From Carya illinoinensis (taxonomy: Eukaryota > Streptophyta > Magnoliopsida > Fagales > Juglandaceae), in the NCBI RefSeq assembly GCF_018687715.1, contig NC_056762.1, positions 39,078,864-39,142,863 on the forward strand: 64,000 nucleotides of DNA. Direction: 5' to 3'. The notes beneath the pieces were generated by a model. The model had not been told where the DNA came from and did not search any database. It was given only the letters and a program-made list of their open reading frames with translations. Shown piece by piece: positions 1 to 12,321 of the stretch (its first letter is position 1; every line of letters starts with the position of its first letter). The position numbers and the translations under genes were made by a program.

Positions 1-792
1 GTCTATCATCTGCTGTAGAGTTCAATCTACCATCATTCTGATAGAAAAATTTCTCCTTTTAAAGCTAGAACAGTATGTTCCCCGGCCAACTCTTTTATTT
101 TCCTGTTTGTGCCGGCCATCCACTTCATGATCATACTCGTGGGAGGAATAATATAATTTAAGGTATGTTTTCCCACTGCATGGGTCCACGCACATAATTT
201 AACCGATCGAACAAAGTAAAGGGATTTTGAGGCATTCTTATTCTTGCTGACAGTACGCGGGAAGGAAACCAGCTTTATACATGTCAACTTTCATGATTAC
301 GGTTGGCAATAGAATTTCTAAAGGTGAAAAGAAAAATGAAAGATGCTTTTTGGACGAATTAAGTATATAGTTCATGACTCTCATCAAGATGAACTTGCAT
401 GCTCTTAATTCATAATATAGCTAGCTGTTTTCACCAGAAAAACAGCCGTATTAAAGAAATAAAAAAACCCATGTTCCCATGGCGCAAAAGAAGATGAGTG
501 TTGTGTCCAGCTTGAGGGGTACTTCTCGAGCGAAAGCAACTCTTTCGGGAAGGTTGTTGCAAGGATAAGCGTATGTAAATAAGCTTGACAGCATACAACT
601 TCTGCATGATTGGCCTCATTAGTGTGCCCGTGAGGCCTAATTCCGGATTGATGTTTCTCTTTAAAATGTTCATCTTTCTATTATATTCAATCGATTACTA
701 CTCATACACTGTACTGTCTCTAATTTTTCCGGTTCGTTCACTTCAATAATATATATATATATATATGTAGAATTTCATCAAGCATAGACTAT
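1..792. other. Intergenic, no gene recognised
   Basis: Two minus-strand open frames (33-287 and 431-673) lack recognisable motifs. The second contains RLSLQQPSRKSCFRSRSTPQ and is in slightly GC-richer DNA, so a decayed gene fragment cannot be excluded. Confidence 0.4.
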
Positions 793-809
793 TTATATAG
801 CTCTTTCTC

Positions 810-1956
810 TTTTTTTTTTTGAAAATGAAACACTTTCCTTCATTCAATAATCGGACAATTACAACTTCTGACCTGAAAATACAAGCCAAAATCTAACAAT
901 TTCTCGCTCTCCAACCCACAAATTTCTTTGCGGTTGATAAGGTCTTGTCCAATGCCTCCAGACTAAAATTCTGAGAGACAGGCCTCCAGACTAACCGTCT
1001 AAGAGACAACACTATCTTAGACCTCCGTCTAAGATAGACCACACAACTTCCCCTCCAAAGAGTGGAGTACAAACTCTACGGACCCTAGGTCCTAGAGAGA
1101 AAACTCTACGGACCCTAGGTCCTAGAGACAATGTTTCCTAACACGCCTTTAATTAAACTAAATAAACTAAAATACATTAAACCATTACAAAAACACAATG
1201 CAAAAAACTAAAAACAACTGGACTGGAGAAAACACTTGGGCCCAGCCCACACAAAAGGTCCAGCCTAATTGCAAGTGGGGAACACGTGGGTCGGATTGGC
1301 TGAAGGAAGCAAGGGACACTGCTAGGGTTTCATCGCTTCATCTCCCGCCGCTCCCCTTCTTCTTTCTTTTCTCTTGTTGAGCAGCCTCTGATTTGTGCCG
1401 ACACTCGACGCCGACCCACTGCTGGAATCAAAGAGAAGGGAGGCCAACTGTCGTCGTGACCCAGAGCCATTTCGTGCCATAAACTCTCTTTTACAGAAAC
1501 AGAGCAGCACACCTCTCGCCGACGGGCATCCCTGCCTCGCCTCGCCTCAGTCCTTCACCGTCAACCTAGTGCCATCAAAACAGGGTAGCTAGCCTCGCCC
1601 CTGTCCAGATCCTCCGTCCTCGGCGAAACCACCATGCCTTTGTTCGCGTCTCCTCCGTTGTGTGCCACCCAACTTCGGGGTTGCGCTCAGTAACATTTTC
1701 TTTATGGTAGCAGGTGTTCCTCTCCTCGAGATGGCGCCATAGCTACAGAGCAAAAGCTGAGCCACCACAACCACAAGCATCGGCTGAAATTAACCAAACA
1801 AAAAACCAAAACCAGACAAAAACTAGAAGAAAAAGGGAAAACATGAAACTAAAAGGGGGGAGGGAGGGAGGAGCCGAGACTCCCACCTCCCTCTAGGACG
1901 GTTCTCTGCTTGGCTGTCTAGAGGGGAGGGAGCGTTTTCTCACTCCTCAGAGTTCG
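810..1956 (-). mobile_element. Non-autonomous retroposon with poly-A tail on the minus strand, 17-bp TSD
   Basis: Perfect 17-bp direct repeats TTATATAGCTCTTTCTC flank it at 793-809 and 1957-1973. The body adjoins a T-run at 810-820 on the plus strand, i.e. a poly-A tail on the minus strand, so it was inserted by target-primed reverse transcription. The minus-strand 5' part is GC-rich. The 3' part contains a 27-bp tandem repeat (1066-1130, CTACGGACCCTAGGTCCTAG units) and paired GTCTAAGATAG/GACGG repeats. Frames over it (1322-1512 and 1589-1780) show no LINE domain. It was probably mobilised by LINE enzymes. Confidence 0.8.
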
Positions 1957-1973
1957 TTATATAGCTCTTTCTC

Positions 1974-3699
1974 GATCGCATGCAGTGGAACTTCCAATTA
2001 ATAAAATGCATGCACACGCAACCTTTATATATAATATAGGGAGGCGAGGCAAAAGAATGATAAGACAGATCGATCGGGGAGAAAACAGCGAGGAAAAAAG
2101 TTTAAAAAAAAAGGAGGAAATTTCCTGGTGGTAATGAAAACGAAAAGCTACCAAAAATATCATTCTTTTATAACCTTATTCTCTTAGCTATATATGTTGT
2201 CCATCCATGTACGTACATGACTACATATAATGTTTGCTACGTACGATCGAAGTTCGCACCAGTAATACTGAGGAAGCTTCTGTTATATATATATATATAT
2301 ATATATTAGTTTTTATATAAGCAGGAAGCTTCTCTTATTGGGTACGTACATCCAATATCCATGATCAGTATTACAAATAATTTCACCAGATCTTCTCTAG
2401 CTGATTCTGATCATGTCTTACTATAATTAATTAATTAATCATAGGCCAGATTGAAGACAGGACGCACGAATTATAGACAGATCATAAGCAATAACCTTCA
2501 GATATATATATATATATATATATAGTAAATTTGTAATTTGATTAAATGATGTCTTGTCGATATTAATCATACTAATCATCGAGGGTTCATTTTCTTTCCT
2601 TTTGTTTTTTTCAATCCTCCTCGATCTCTTTTAATTTGTATCTACATTGACAATTGACCCCCAACCCCACCTAACACCATGCATTTGATCACCACGTACG
2701 CACCGTTCTTTGAAGGAATATTTGGCAGCACATCATTTCTAATGCTGACCATCTATATATATTGATCTCAACGTAGCTTGTGATTCGAATTATTGCGTGT
2801 TTATATGAATCAATTATTAGCAGTATGCATGATGATAGTTTTATAAAAAAGATGATATATATATATCATAAGTACTGGCTATATATCTAGACAACAAGTA
2901 CTTGACTATATATATGTCTTTCTTAATGTAGCATTAATTTAATGAGGTTGAAATCATGATAATGTTTGAACATATATATAAGATAGTGGAATGCGTCTCT
3001 CTTCGCCTCAAGAGTCAAAATTATGATCAGTTAATATGAATTAAGTTGGAATGGAGAGAGAGCTTGGTTGAGTATTAATAATATTATCATTATTTTTCCT
3101 TAGGAGCTCGATCGGTTGGTTATTAATTAATTAGCTTGATGAAAATTAGGCTTTGTATTAATGTGATCAGCCCCCGCGAGCTGCCTTAGTTTCACTCTAA
3201 TTACCACGAAAATGACCGGTATGACATAATTATTAATTGATTAGTTAGTTACATGCAATTAGGTCCAAATTCCATATAAATTTCTCGATCATGTAGGCGA
3301 AAATTTACATTGATCAATATTAATTGGTCAAAATAAGTTTTCGGTCGATCGGTTCGAAAGTCTATTAGCCAAGAAATCACCAAACTGAAGCTATTATGTT
3401 AATTGCCAATTTTTCCTTTTTAGAAAGAGAGACGGTATCCTTAACTTTATTAATAACCATCTCTTATGGTGGAAGAATACTTTATACAAGCAGTGATTTG
3501 GGAGTTCCATAAATTCCAAAACCAAAGTTCTTGTAAAATCATGCAATATTCTAAGAGAAAAAAACTACTTATATTAACTGTTCCAAAGTATCTATTATAG
3601 TAACAAAATGAATGCAAATATTCAAAAGTACTATTTCCATCTAAAACTTGGTAAACCAAATTCATCAATAACAAAAAGTTAGTACAAATACTTAGATAA
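1974..3699. other. Intergenic AT-rich DNA
   Basis: Several short TA runs (2284-2307, 2501-2524) and many GATC-rich stretches. Nothing coding seen. Confidence 0.6.
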
Positions 3700-3707
3700 T
3701 TGCAAAA

Positions 3708-3881
3708 TGAGAAATGATATTTGCAATCGTGAAATGCGTAAGCGCCGCATAATCATTTTTAAAAAATTGAGTAAATATGGGACTCACACGAAAAACATAA
3801 TTTTTTAATAATGGATCACACTCTTTTTCAAAACGATTGTGCGGCATTTGTGTACTCTATTACTGTATGTAGTATTACTCG
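3708..3881. mobile_element. hAT-type MITE, 174 bp
   Basis: The ends TGAGAAATGATATTTGC and GTAGTATTACTCG are inverted (GAGnAATnnT core). Extended arms pair CGTAAGCGCCGCATAATCAT with the complement of the 3840s. Flanks TTGCAAAA (3700-3707) and TTGCAAAT (3882-3889) match at 7 of 8. Related diverged copies appear near 11496-11700 and 54532-54734. Confidence 0.65.
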
Positions 3882-4577
3882 TTGCAAATCAAAACTTATA
3901 AACCTGTTAAAGTCAAGTATATCCTTAGGGGGCTTTTCTTATTTATGTACCAATTAACTACCAGCAATGTAGCCGACTTAACAATGACATCATAGAAAAG
4001 ACGAAAATCTATGCAAAAACATTTGCACCAATCCCTTAATGAATAGCGAAGTCATGTATAAATTGCCTATATGTATAAATTGCACCAAAAACATTTGCAC
4101 CAATCACTTAACAATGCCTACCAGCAAGCCTGGTGTTTCCCACTTGCCATTTGATGCCCCCATTGATATTAAACTAAACTTTTTTATTTGTCAATATTAG
4201 TCTTGAGAAATGGAATTCTCAAAAAGTTTAAAATAGAAACATCAGGTACCCGGCCAATCTAATCATGCCTCTTGATGGTTTAGTCATCAGGTTAATTATC
4301 GCAACTATTTTATAATTTTCCAATAATGCAAGAAGCAAGTATGGGATTTTCTTTTTTTTTTTCGTTCTGTTAAAGGTACTGCATTTTGACTATTTTCGGT
4401 GGTTGAAGGGGTCTCCTCCCTTCTTTTATACCTTGGTAATATCCAATATTTAAAAAATAAAAAAAGAAGAATAAGAGATAAAAAGAAAAAAAAGTACAAT
4501 ACCCACAACGATGAGGGCCTCATCGTATGGCAAGTACTTCCCTTTGCTTGCATGTGTTTTATATATGGAACTAATTT

Positions 4578-5402
4578 TTCTTTTATTAAAAATTATTGCA
4601 TTTATTAATAACAGACATTAAAATTAGACCTAAAATATACATTACAAACAAACTACAACATTAATACATCTCTAGTACACAATTATGTCTAACATAATCT
4701 AGTCATTGCTGCAAACTTCTATAGACCCACAGTCTGAAGAGCAGAACAATTTTGTTTAAAATAGAGTTAACAAACCCTATACTCCGTCTAAAATGGTATA
4801 GAGGACACACTCTATGGATAAAGTTTAAGAGACAATGTGTTTTTTTTTTTTACTTTTTATTTTTCAAAAATAAAAGACAGTACAAAAACTAAAAATACAT
4901 GAGAAAATAATAAATTACATTTTGAAAAGATATAAATCCGCATTTTCAACCTTGGTAAAAAAAAAAATTTACAAACACAGCAATTGTGATAGGGCATAAA
5001 AGACACGCACTATCTTGAAAGTATGACAGTCGGTCAAGTTTGAAGTAATCAATGGCTCTGGATCTAAAAAAGCCGCACGTGGCAGCAAAATATCCCCCAT
5101 AGCGGAGGCACGTGGGATTCACATGCCAACTTTAAACCGCGAGTGTGACTCACGTTGTTTCGTTAAGCGAGATTCTTCACCCGTCTGAAAGATTGACATC
5201 TTGAGAAGCCTGCGATAGGACATGTGGTGGTCTCCGGATGTTGGAGAGCAACAAACAGCCTGCCTCCATACTTAGCTAGTCCTGAAAAACACCAAAAAAG
5301 AAAAAACCAAAAAGAAAATTAGAGATTAGGGATGAGGGAATGAGCCCTATGCTGAGTGTCTCTTTTGTATTATTCACTTTCTCGGCCATTAATGCCTTTC
5401 CC
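4578..5402 (-). mobile_element. Second non-autonomous retroposon, minus strand, 17-bp TSD
   Basis: Direct repeats ATATATGGAACTAATTT at 4561-4577 and 5403-5419 are identical over 17 bp. The minus-strand 3' end is A-rich (complement of 4578-4612). The tail module of about 260 bp (4578-4840) resembles the tail of the element at 810-1956, including ACATTGTCTCT and TTTAGACGGAG. It is preceded on the minus strand by an internal A-run (4838-4852). No coding capacity recognised. Confidence 0.78.
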
Positions 5403-5419
5403 ATATATGGAACTAATTT

Positions 5420-6572
5420 ACATAGTCACGTGCACAGGTTTTATGTTGTGTTTGCAACTTGACTTAATTGGATCAAAGCATTCCGGATATAGATTTGTTT
5501 TCTCCAAGCCCCCCTGTATATCTTTATGAGATCAATTAGATCTACCCATTTCCAGTACCGTTGCTACTTCTGTATTAAACATATAATGGATATGTATGAT
5601 CTTCCCCAACGGCGCCAAATAATTAATTAATGCCAAGGGCCACCCCCAATAAATCCCCGCAAATAATTGAGATCCTAATTAATTTGATTGTGCAGAATCT
5701 CATTTGGTTTTATCTATTGTTAATTAAAATGACTACTGCATATATAATTGAACCCATCGATCATACCTCAAACGTACAATATTACGTCTTCAATCGGTAA
5801 TTTTTTTAACCTGAATACCTCTATGTTTAAACATGTTTTTAGCCCATGCATGGGCTGATACCGACAGTCAAATTCATTCATGTAACCATTTTTTTAACAA
5901 GCTAGCTACCACCCATTTGTTACCATGCAAGATGGAGCAGGCTGCTGCATTACCCAGTGCATGCCATAAACATGGGGTATTCAGAAGGAACGTCACTTTG
6001 GGGGTCCTGCTGAATGATCTGCGCGCATGGATTCCATTGATGGATGTGTCGGGAGAAATGGAGTGAGACAGCGGGGACAGCAAGATCTCTGGGTTGTCTT
6101 CCGAGAAGATATCCCGATTTATGTTGCCACCAAACGCATCCGACTTTGTACCCGTTTTCAGGCTTAGGGTAACCTACCCCAACAGCATCTCCTACAGTAG
6201 TACTTCTACTACCCTAGCACTGCCGCACGGTACCTTTATCCATCCACTGGGTTTTGGGATTTGGACTTTCAGATTAGAGAACTCGCGCCTCGCGGGCCTC
6301 TTTTTCACCCTTCCCCTGACCCCTATAATAAATGCTAATAAACTCGAAAACAAATAATTGATTGGCTAGACTCCACCGTACTTCTTTATATTAACTAATA
6401 AAAACATCTTTTATACTTTAGCTATATATATATTTTTCCCAAGACAGACTCCACCGTACGCTTTATTTATTTCTTATTTATTTATATATTACTTTTTTTT
6501 TTCAACTATTATATATTCCCAACATCCATCTTTACCATTGTCAATGTGTCATTTTTTTTATTTATTAATGTA
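5420..6572. other. Intergenic between retroposon 2 and the MULE
   Basis: Base composition is balanced from 5900 to 6300, with three overlapping open frames but no motif. No promoter or splice pattern was convincing. Confidence 0.5.
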
Positions 6573-6583
6573 TTAGTTTCTCA

Positions 6584-8184
6584 GGTTGCGTTACTGTGCC
6601 GCTCCGGTGTTACCGCAAGTTTTGACCGCCTGACGTGGTATGCCATGTGTCACGCCACGTGGCGTTTAAAAAAAAAAACAAAAGGAGAAAACGGTCAGAA
6701 AATAGCGCATCGTGAAAAAGGGAAATGTGAAAACACTACTCAAACCCAAACCCAGCAGCAGCCCTACCGTCGCCGTTTCCTCCCAGCCGTCCCTGCGCCG
6801 TCAACGTGCCATCCCGTCGCTGAACACTGGTTCAGCGGGATTAGTACATCGATTTTGCATCAGTTCCCGTCGCTACCGGTTCGACCCATCATCGTCCCCG
6901 ACTGCAGCAGACCATCTCTCTTCCTTTCACCCTATAGTCGCCATGTCCTCCCTCGCTGTCCCCTTGGCCATCCAATCGCAAAACACCGTTAGGAGTGGTT
7001 CCATCGCCGACGACCAGTTCCCTCCTCCACGAGATCGGGCCCGCAGCACCGTTTTATTCTACCCTCCTCCCCAAGAGCCTTCTGTCACGTAAATTAAAAA
7101 CAACGAGCGGTAAATAAAATACGAAACCGAGTTTATGAAGACTAGCAGAACTTGTTGAGAAGAGAGAACCCTAGCACAAACCTAGAAGAGAGAACTGGCC
7201 AGACTAGCATTTGCCGCTGCAGGGGTTATCTCCATTTTCCAGTTTTTAACTGGATTTTGATACTTATAATTTATATTGCATTTTACAGTTTTTATCTCAT
7301 CAAACCTCAAAGTTGCCAGCGTTGGAAGTCACCTAGTCGTCACAGGAGTAGAAGACCCTAGCAACCATCGAAGGTTCCACTTTGTTATCTGGTAGATTTG
7401 TAATAGAACTCACCACCATTTACAAATTATTAATTTTTTTTTTTTGTGATTTTTATGGCAACGAGGATGATAAAGATTGGTGCTTGTATACTTCGAGAGC
7501 TTGTGGTGGTTTGGGTGATGGCGGTGGGTGGGTGTTTGATGGTAATTTTTTTTTTGAAACGGGGCTTTTCTGGGAAGGATGAGAGGAGATATCCCAGTAC
7601 CAGTGTTGAAGAGCTTCTAATCATCATTTTTGTCAGTTTTGTATGATTCCTTAGGCTTTGTTTTTGCATTGTCATTTTGGTGAAGGCTCTGTTTTTAACG
7701 CATGGCAAAAACTTTTTCTTCTGCTCTGTTTTTGCTGGGATTTTGGGTGGATGGTTTTCAGGTCTTATCCACTTGCTTGGAGAAAATTATATGCTAATTG
7801 AGTTATCCATATGCATCATACGCTTTGTTCTGAACAATTTTGGTGATTCGAATCGGGAGGCGTAGAATCGTGGTGAGGATGAAGTACTGTGTGGAGTCGA
7901 AAATGGTGGTCTGGAGTTTCTGTGTGGAGTCGAAAATGGTGGTCTAAAAATATTGAGGATGAATAACTCACCATAAATAGGATCGATAATGATGGTCGGC
8001 GCCGTGAGGTAGGGGAGCAGGTTGCTGCGAGATAGGGGCTAGGATTTGGATACACCTGCAGAATGGAGTCGAACATACGACTCGTGTTTTTCTTTAGTTT
8101 TTGTCTTCACGTGACGACGTGGCATGGGCCACGTCAAGCGGTCAATTGGAGCGGGTATCTTCAAGCGGCAGAGTAGCATTATCC
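6584..8184. mobile_element. Mutator-like (MULE) non-autonomous element with foreign-looking interior
   Basis: Direct repeats TTAGTTTCTCA lie at 6573-6583 and 8185-8195 (11 bp, perfect). The ends are GGTTGCGTTACTGTGCCGCT at the left and the complement GGATAATGCTACTCTGCCGC at the right. The inverted similarity continues inwards through TGACCGC(C/T)TGACGTGG for about 80-100 bp. The interior (about 6700-8080) includes a GC-richer stretch at 6750-7090 with two overlapping open frames, and a 25-bp direct repeat at 7888-7912 and 7921-7945. No MURA transposase is seen. Confidence 0.7.
6712..7092 (+). other. Open frame of 126 codons inside the MULE, possibly captured sequence
   Basis: A Ser/Pro/Arg-rich frame in GC-rich sequence unlike the surrounding AT-rich DNA. 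It overlaps a second frame (6546-6992) and has no recognised domain. It may be a captured exon or leader, or an accidental frame. No function is proposed. Confidence 0.25.
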
Positions 8185-8196
8185 TTAGTTTCTCAG

Positions 8197-9460
8197 CAAT
8201 CATTTTTTCTTCTTCCTTCTAACACACATTTTTTTAGATTTGTTTAATTCTTTTTACTTATTAAAAAATAATTATTAATGTATTGGTATTTTTTATTTTT
8301 TAAAATGTTTAAACATGTTTAAAAAATATTTGAAATAAAAAAAATTAAAAATATATATATTTTTATACTAGGGGACACACCATGTTGATTAATTGAGGGA
8401 TTTAGTAGCGCTACTTTTTTAATAATCATGTTGTTTAAAATTATTTTTATAAGATAAATCAACTCTAAATTTTAAAAATGGAATAAAAAAATTCAGGAAT
8501 CATAATTTTATTTTTTGGCTAAAATTTTTTTTTTTTACACTGTATCTATTATATGTCCTCTGCATCGCGGGCCATTTAAAATTTTACTGATTGGAAAACA
8601 CTAGTGTCACATATAATTTTTTATTGAAAATTTTTTTGAATTTTTTTATTTATTTAGTGATTAAGTAAATATTTTTAAATGAATATAAGATTTTTTTATA
8701 TTTTTAAAAAATATTTAAATAATTTAAAAAAAATAGTAAAACAAAAAGTTAAAAAAAAAAAAAAAATGTACTGATCTTTAGAAAATTCTGTGGACGTAGC
8801 GACGTCCTTAATGATTTTCTGTTGTCCAGTGGAAAAAGAGACAGTAGTCTCTCCTGTCAAACGACAGCGGTACCTGGTTGTCACGAGTTAACCGAAGCAA
8901 GCATACTAAAGTCTAAGTTCCGAGCTGCCAGTCAACTGGATTTAGCAGAACATGTAAATATTGCTTGGGAAAAACAATTATTAATATTAGAAGGTACAAA
9001 TGCTCAGAGAAAAATTTACAAATTAAAGAATCGGAGAGAAGCCCTTAACTTCATCTTTATTTCCATGTTGAACGTACTGCTAAATAATTGGTTGGACAGT
9101 TATTTGCAAGTGAATTAATGGCGGTTTCGATCATGAATGGACGTAAAAGTTAAAAGTAAAATATTTTTTTAATTTTTTTATTTAAAAATTTAAAAAAATT
9201 AAAATTTGTATTGCGTTTTGTGTAGGATTGAAAAATTTATATTAATTAAATTATATGAGATGAATTAAGAAGCTTCTTATATTCAAACAACCTTAAAGTT
9301 TATCCAATGAAATATGAAATAAAAAACAGACAAACAAATCAAGTGCAATGTATCGTCTAAGGTCTCCAAAATTAATTGACACCACTGTGCAAACTAAAAT
9401 GATGTAATATGGCATCCAAATTCGTGAAAACCAATGAGAATTAAATGAGATTAGGTCCAA
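8197..9460. other. Intergenic with AT-rich repeats and one unrecognised frame
   Basis: 8210-8420 and 8640-8765 are AT-rich MITE debris. 8810-9120 is less AT-rich and holds a 98-codon plus frame (8822-9118) with ASQLDLAEHVNIAWEKQLLI and no family I know. Confidence 0.4.
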
Positions 9461-9461
9461 T

Positions 9462-9630
9462 AAATATTTTATTTTATTTTATCATTATAATTTTTTTAAA
9501 TTTTCACATAAAATATAATAAATAATTTTAATTTTTTTAAATATCAAAACAATAATAATATTAAAAAATATTATTATTATAATATTTTATTCAACTTTCA
9601 TTTCATCTCGTATAACTGTCAAACGGTACC
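9462..9630. repeat. AT-rich MITE family A, copy 1
   Basis: Contains ATTTTATTTTATCATTATAA, then ACATAAAATATAATAAATAA, then AATATTTTATTCAACTTTCA, the shared skeleton of the family. Confidence 0.6.
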
Positions 9631-10167
9631 TAAATTCCACGCAATCTAAAATTAAGAAGGCAAATACATTAAAAGAATGAGTAATATTAGTTACAATACT
9701 TATGTCTACAACCCTCTTGCATACTCTTTTTAAAAATATATATATATATATCATTAAAAAAAATTATTTTTTATTTTTGTTATAGTGGTGCCATTTTTTT
9801 TTTTATTATTATCAAGGTATTGAGTGAGAATTGTATAGTTTAGGTTTGTACAAATTATTATTAAATAAGAATAAGACAATTAGAGTGACCATTTTTTATA
9901 TATTTAAAATGTATATATATATATATATATTTTTTTTTTTGCTCTCAAAAGTGGACGAAGATGCTCTATAATCTTGTCTCTGTTGGTTCTAAATACACGT
10001 TGTGGGTGAGGAAAGAAAAGTAGATGAAGAGAAAACTTGAGTGCATAGTTAGAGAGGATAGGATAATCGGTGATTAAAGACGTAGCTACGATCCATGTGA
10101 GTTAAGGGGAGTACTAAAGTATAAGCTTAATGAAATGCAATGTTCTGGATGGAATGACAATCAATTA

Positions 10168-10352
10168 AGGTCTTGTTTGTTTTCATAAAATTTTCATCTC
10201 ATCTCATCTCATCTTAATTATTACAACTTTTTCAAATCCTCATACAAAATAAAATAAATAATTTAACTTTTTTAAATTTCAATACAAAAATAATATATTC
10301 TAATAATATTTTATTTAACTTATCTTAACTCATCTCTAAAAATAAACTAGGC
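10168..10352. repeat. AT-rich MITE family A, copy 2
   Basis: The best-preserved left end in the window: AGGTCTTGTTTGTTTTCATA followed by a triple TCTCA. It then runs into the shared AATAAATAATTTAAC core and ATATTTTATTTAAC. Confidence 0.6.
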
Positions 10353-10943
10353 TAAATCTTTCTGAAATCAATATTCGTGAATACAAATCCGAACGCAAAA
10401 GGATGTATCAGGTTTCTAAAATTGAGTTCTTGAAATAATTATACTATAATGAAAATTTCAGTTTCTATAGCTTCAACAATTAGAGGTATCCCTTGTTAGA
10501 CCATCCCTCGAGATTTTTGTTCTGGTTGCTGGTTGCTGGTTAGTTGAACGTGCTATTGTCGTTGTTACAAATGGGTTTCAAGAGTCTCAAATAGTTTGTA
10601 GAATTCAGAAAGAGATATATACCAATTATGAAGCTTATAGGATTAAGTGTTGCATATAGAAAATATGTACTCTAATATTAAAATATTGTGATATGTGGCT
10701 ATATCTCTTTAAATTATAAAAAGATTAACAAGAATTGAATATTAGAAAAATATGAAATATCTTGTTATTAAGATTTTTTTTATTGGCATTGAGTGTTTAA
10801 GAACAGTGTTCCAACTAATTTTTGGGATGTACAAACTCTTGACAAAAAATTTTTCACAAATGCATTTGAAGTAATTAAAAAAAATCTCTCCATATGATAG
10901 AACTCTAAAAATCATTTAAACTAAAATAAATTTAAAACTTAGG

Positions 10944-11145
10944 ACAGATTCGGAAACATGGATGAGATATAAAATTTTATTTTATTATTATAATTTTTTT
11001 AAATTTATAAATAAAATATAAAAAATAATTCAATTTTTTAAATATTAATTTAATTTTTTAAAATTTTAAAATGATAATAATATTAAAAAATAATATTTTA
11101 ATATTTCATTTAAAATTAAAAAATGTCTAGGCTTATCCTAAGATT
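10944..11145. repeat. AT-rich MITE family A, copy 3
   Basis: GGACAGATTCGGAAACATGG with GAGATATAAAATTTTATTTT at the left and the shared ATGATAATAATATTAAAAAA core. Confidence 0.55.
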
Positions 11146-11489
11146 TAAAAGGGATTAGCAGAAAAAGTGAAAGGGTAAATTTTTTTTATTTTATTTTTAA
11201 CCTATCTTGTGTTGTACTCTTTTTACGCTTGTCTTTTGCTTTTTACTTTACCGTCTTCTGTGCCAATTACGTCCCACGTACGTCTAGATAAGCATGAGAG
11301 ACAGGGCCATTGTTGGGGTCATTTTGTGGGTTGCTTTCCAACTTTACAAAGAGAGTACAAGTTACTGGAAGAAAGACCATTTTTTATCCACCTTGTCTCC
11401 GGACGAAGCCCTTCACGGAGGCCATATGGACCATGCATGCTCAGATCTTATTCGAAAATAAAGAAAAAAGAAAAAGTTTTTAGAGCTAC

Positions 11490-11700
11490 TCCTTTGCTCT
11501 CAAACAAATCTTTATCATTTCAAAAAATAATATTTATAGTTATAATTATATACATATTGCATAATTTAAAAAAATAAAAAAATTAATACAGAATCCACAT
11601 AAAAAAAAATTAACTTTTTAATCGTAAATCTCACTTTTTTTTTTCAAAACAATTGCGTAATATTTATACATTTTATAACTGTATATAATTTAAATCTAAA
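11490..11700. repeat. Decayed copy of the same MITE family
   Basis: The TTTCAAAACAATTGCGTAAT segment (11642-11662) and the TATTTATAGTTATAATTATA segment (11530-11550) mirror each other, as in the other copies. The ends are eroded. Confidence 0.35.
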
Positions 11701-12243
11701 TTTTTTATTTAAAAAATCTAATTATACGCCATCAGTCTATCGTGATAGTCGTTCTGCGTACTTCTTAATAAATTGTACGTTCTTTTATTTATTTATGGAT
11801 TTTGCTAAATAAACGTAAGAGTAAACTTTCCAAATTGACATATATACCATCTAATCCGTAAGTGGTTATTTTTTAACTCATGATTACGTAGATTAACTTG
11901 AAAATGACAGATCATATATATAATCGAATCGGTCGGATTTATATCAAGTTTAAATGATATCAATCATTGCATGTCCTATAGTTGTGGATGTTAGCACAGT
12001 CAGAAAATTTTATTCAAATTTTGTGGTGCCTAATCCAACTTGACTCAATAAAAAAAAGGAAAAAAGATAACATTTTCAAATTAATTAAAAAATTCTTACA
12101 AGTGTGAAGTATCGTCAAATGTTTAGAATAATCGATCTATGCTTGATCATATAATCAATGTTGGTATCACCGAGGTCTTTTAAACCAGATAATATAAGGA
12201 CCGAACTTCAAATGAAAGAACCAGGTTCAAATCTTTGCCCCTG

Positions 12244-12321
<78 letters not shown>

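Noticed and set aside
1322..1780. Minus frames in the first retroposon
   Set aside because: No LINE or cellular domain. They overlap in different frames and lie in GC-rich retroposon body.
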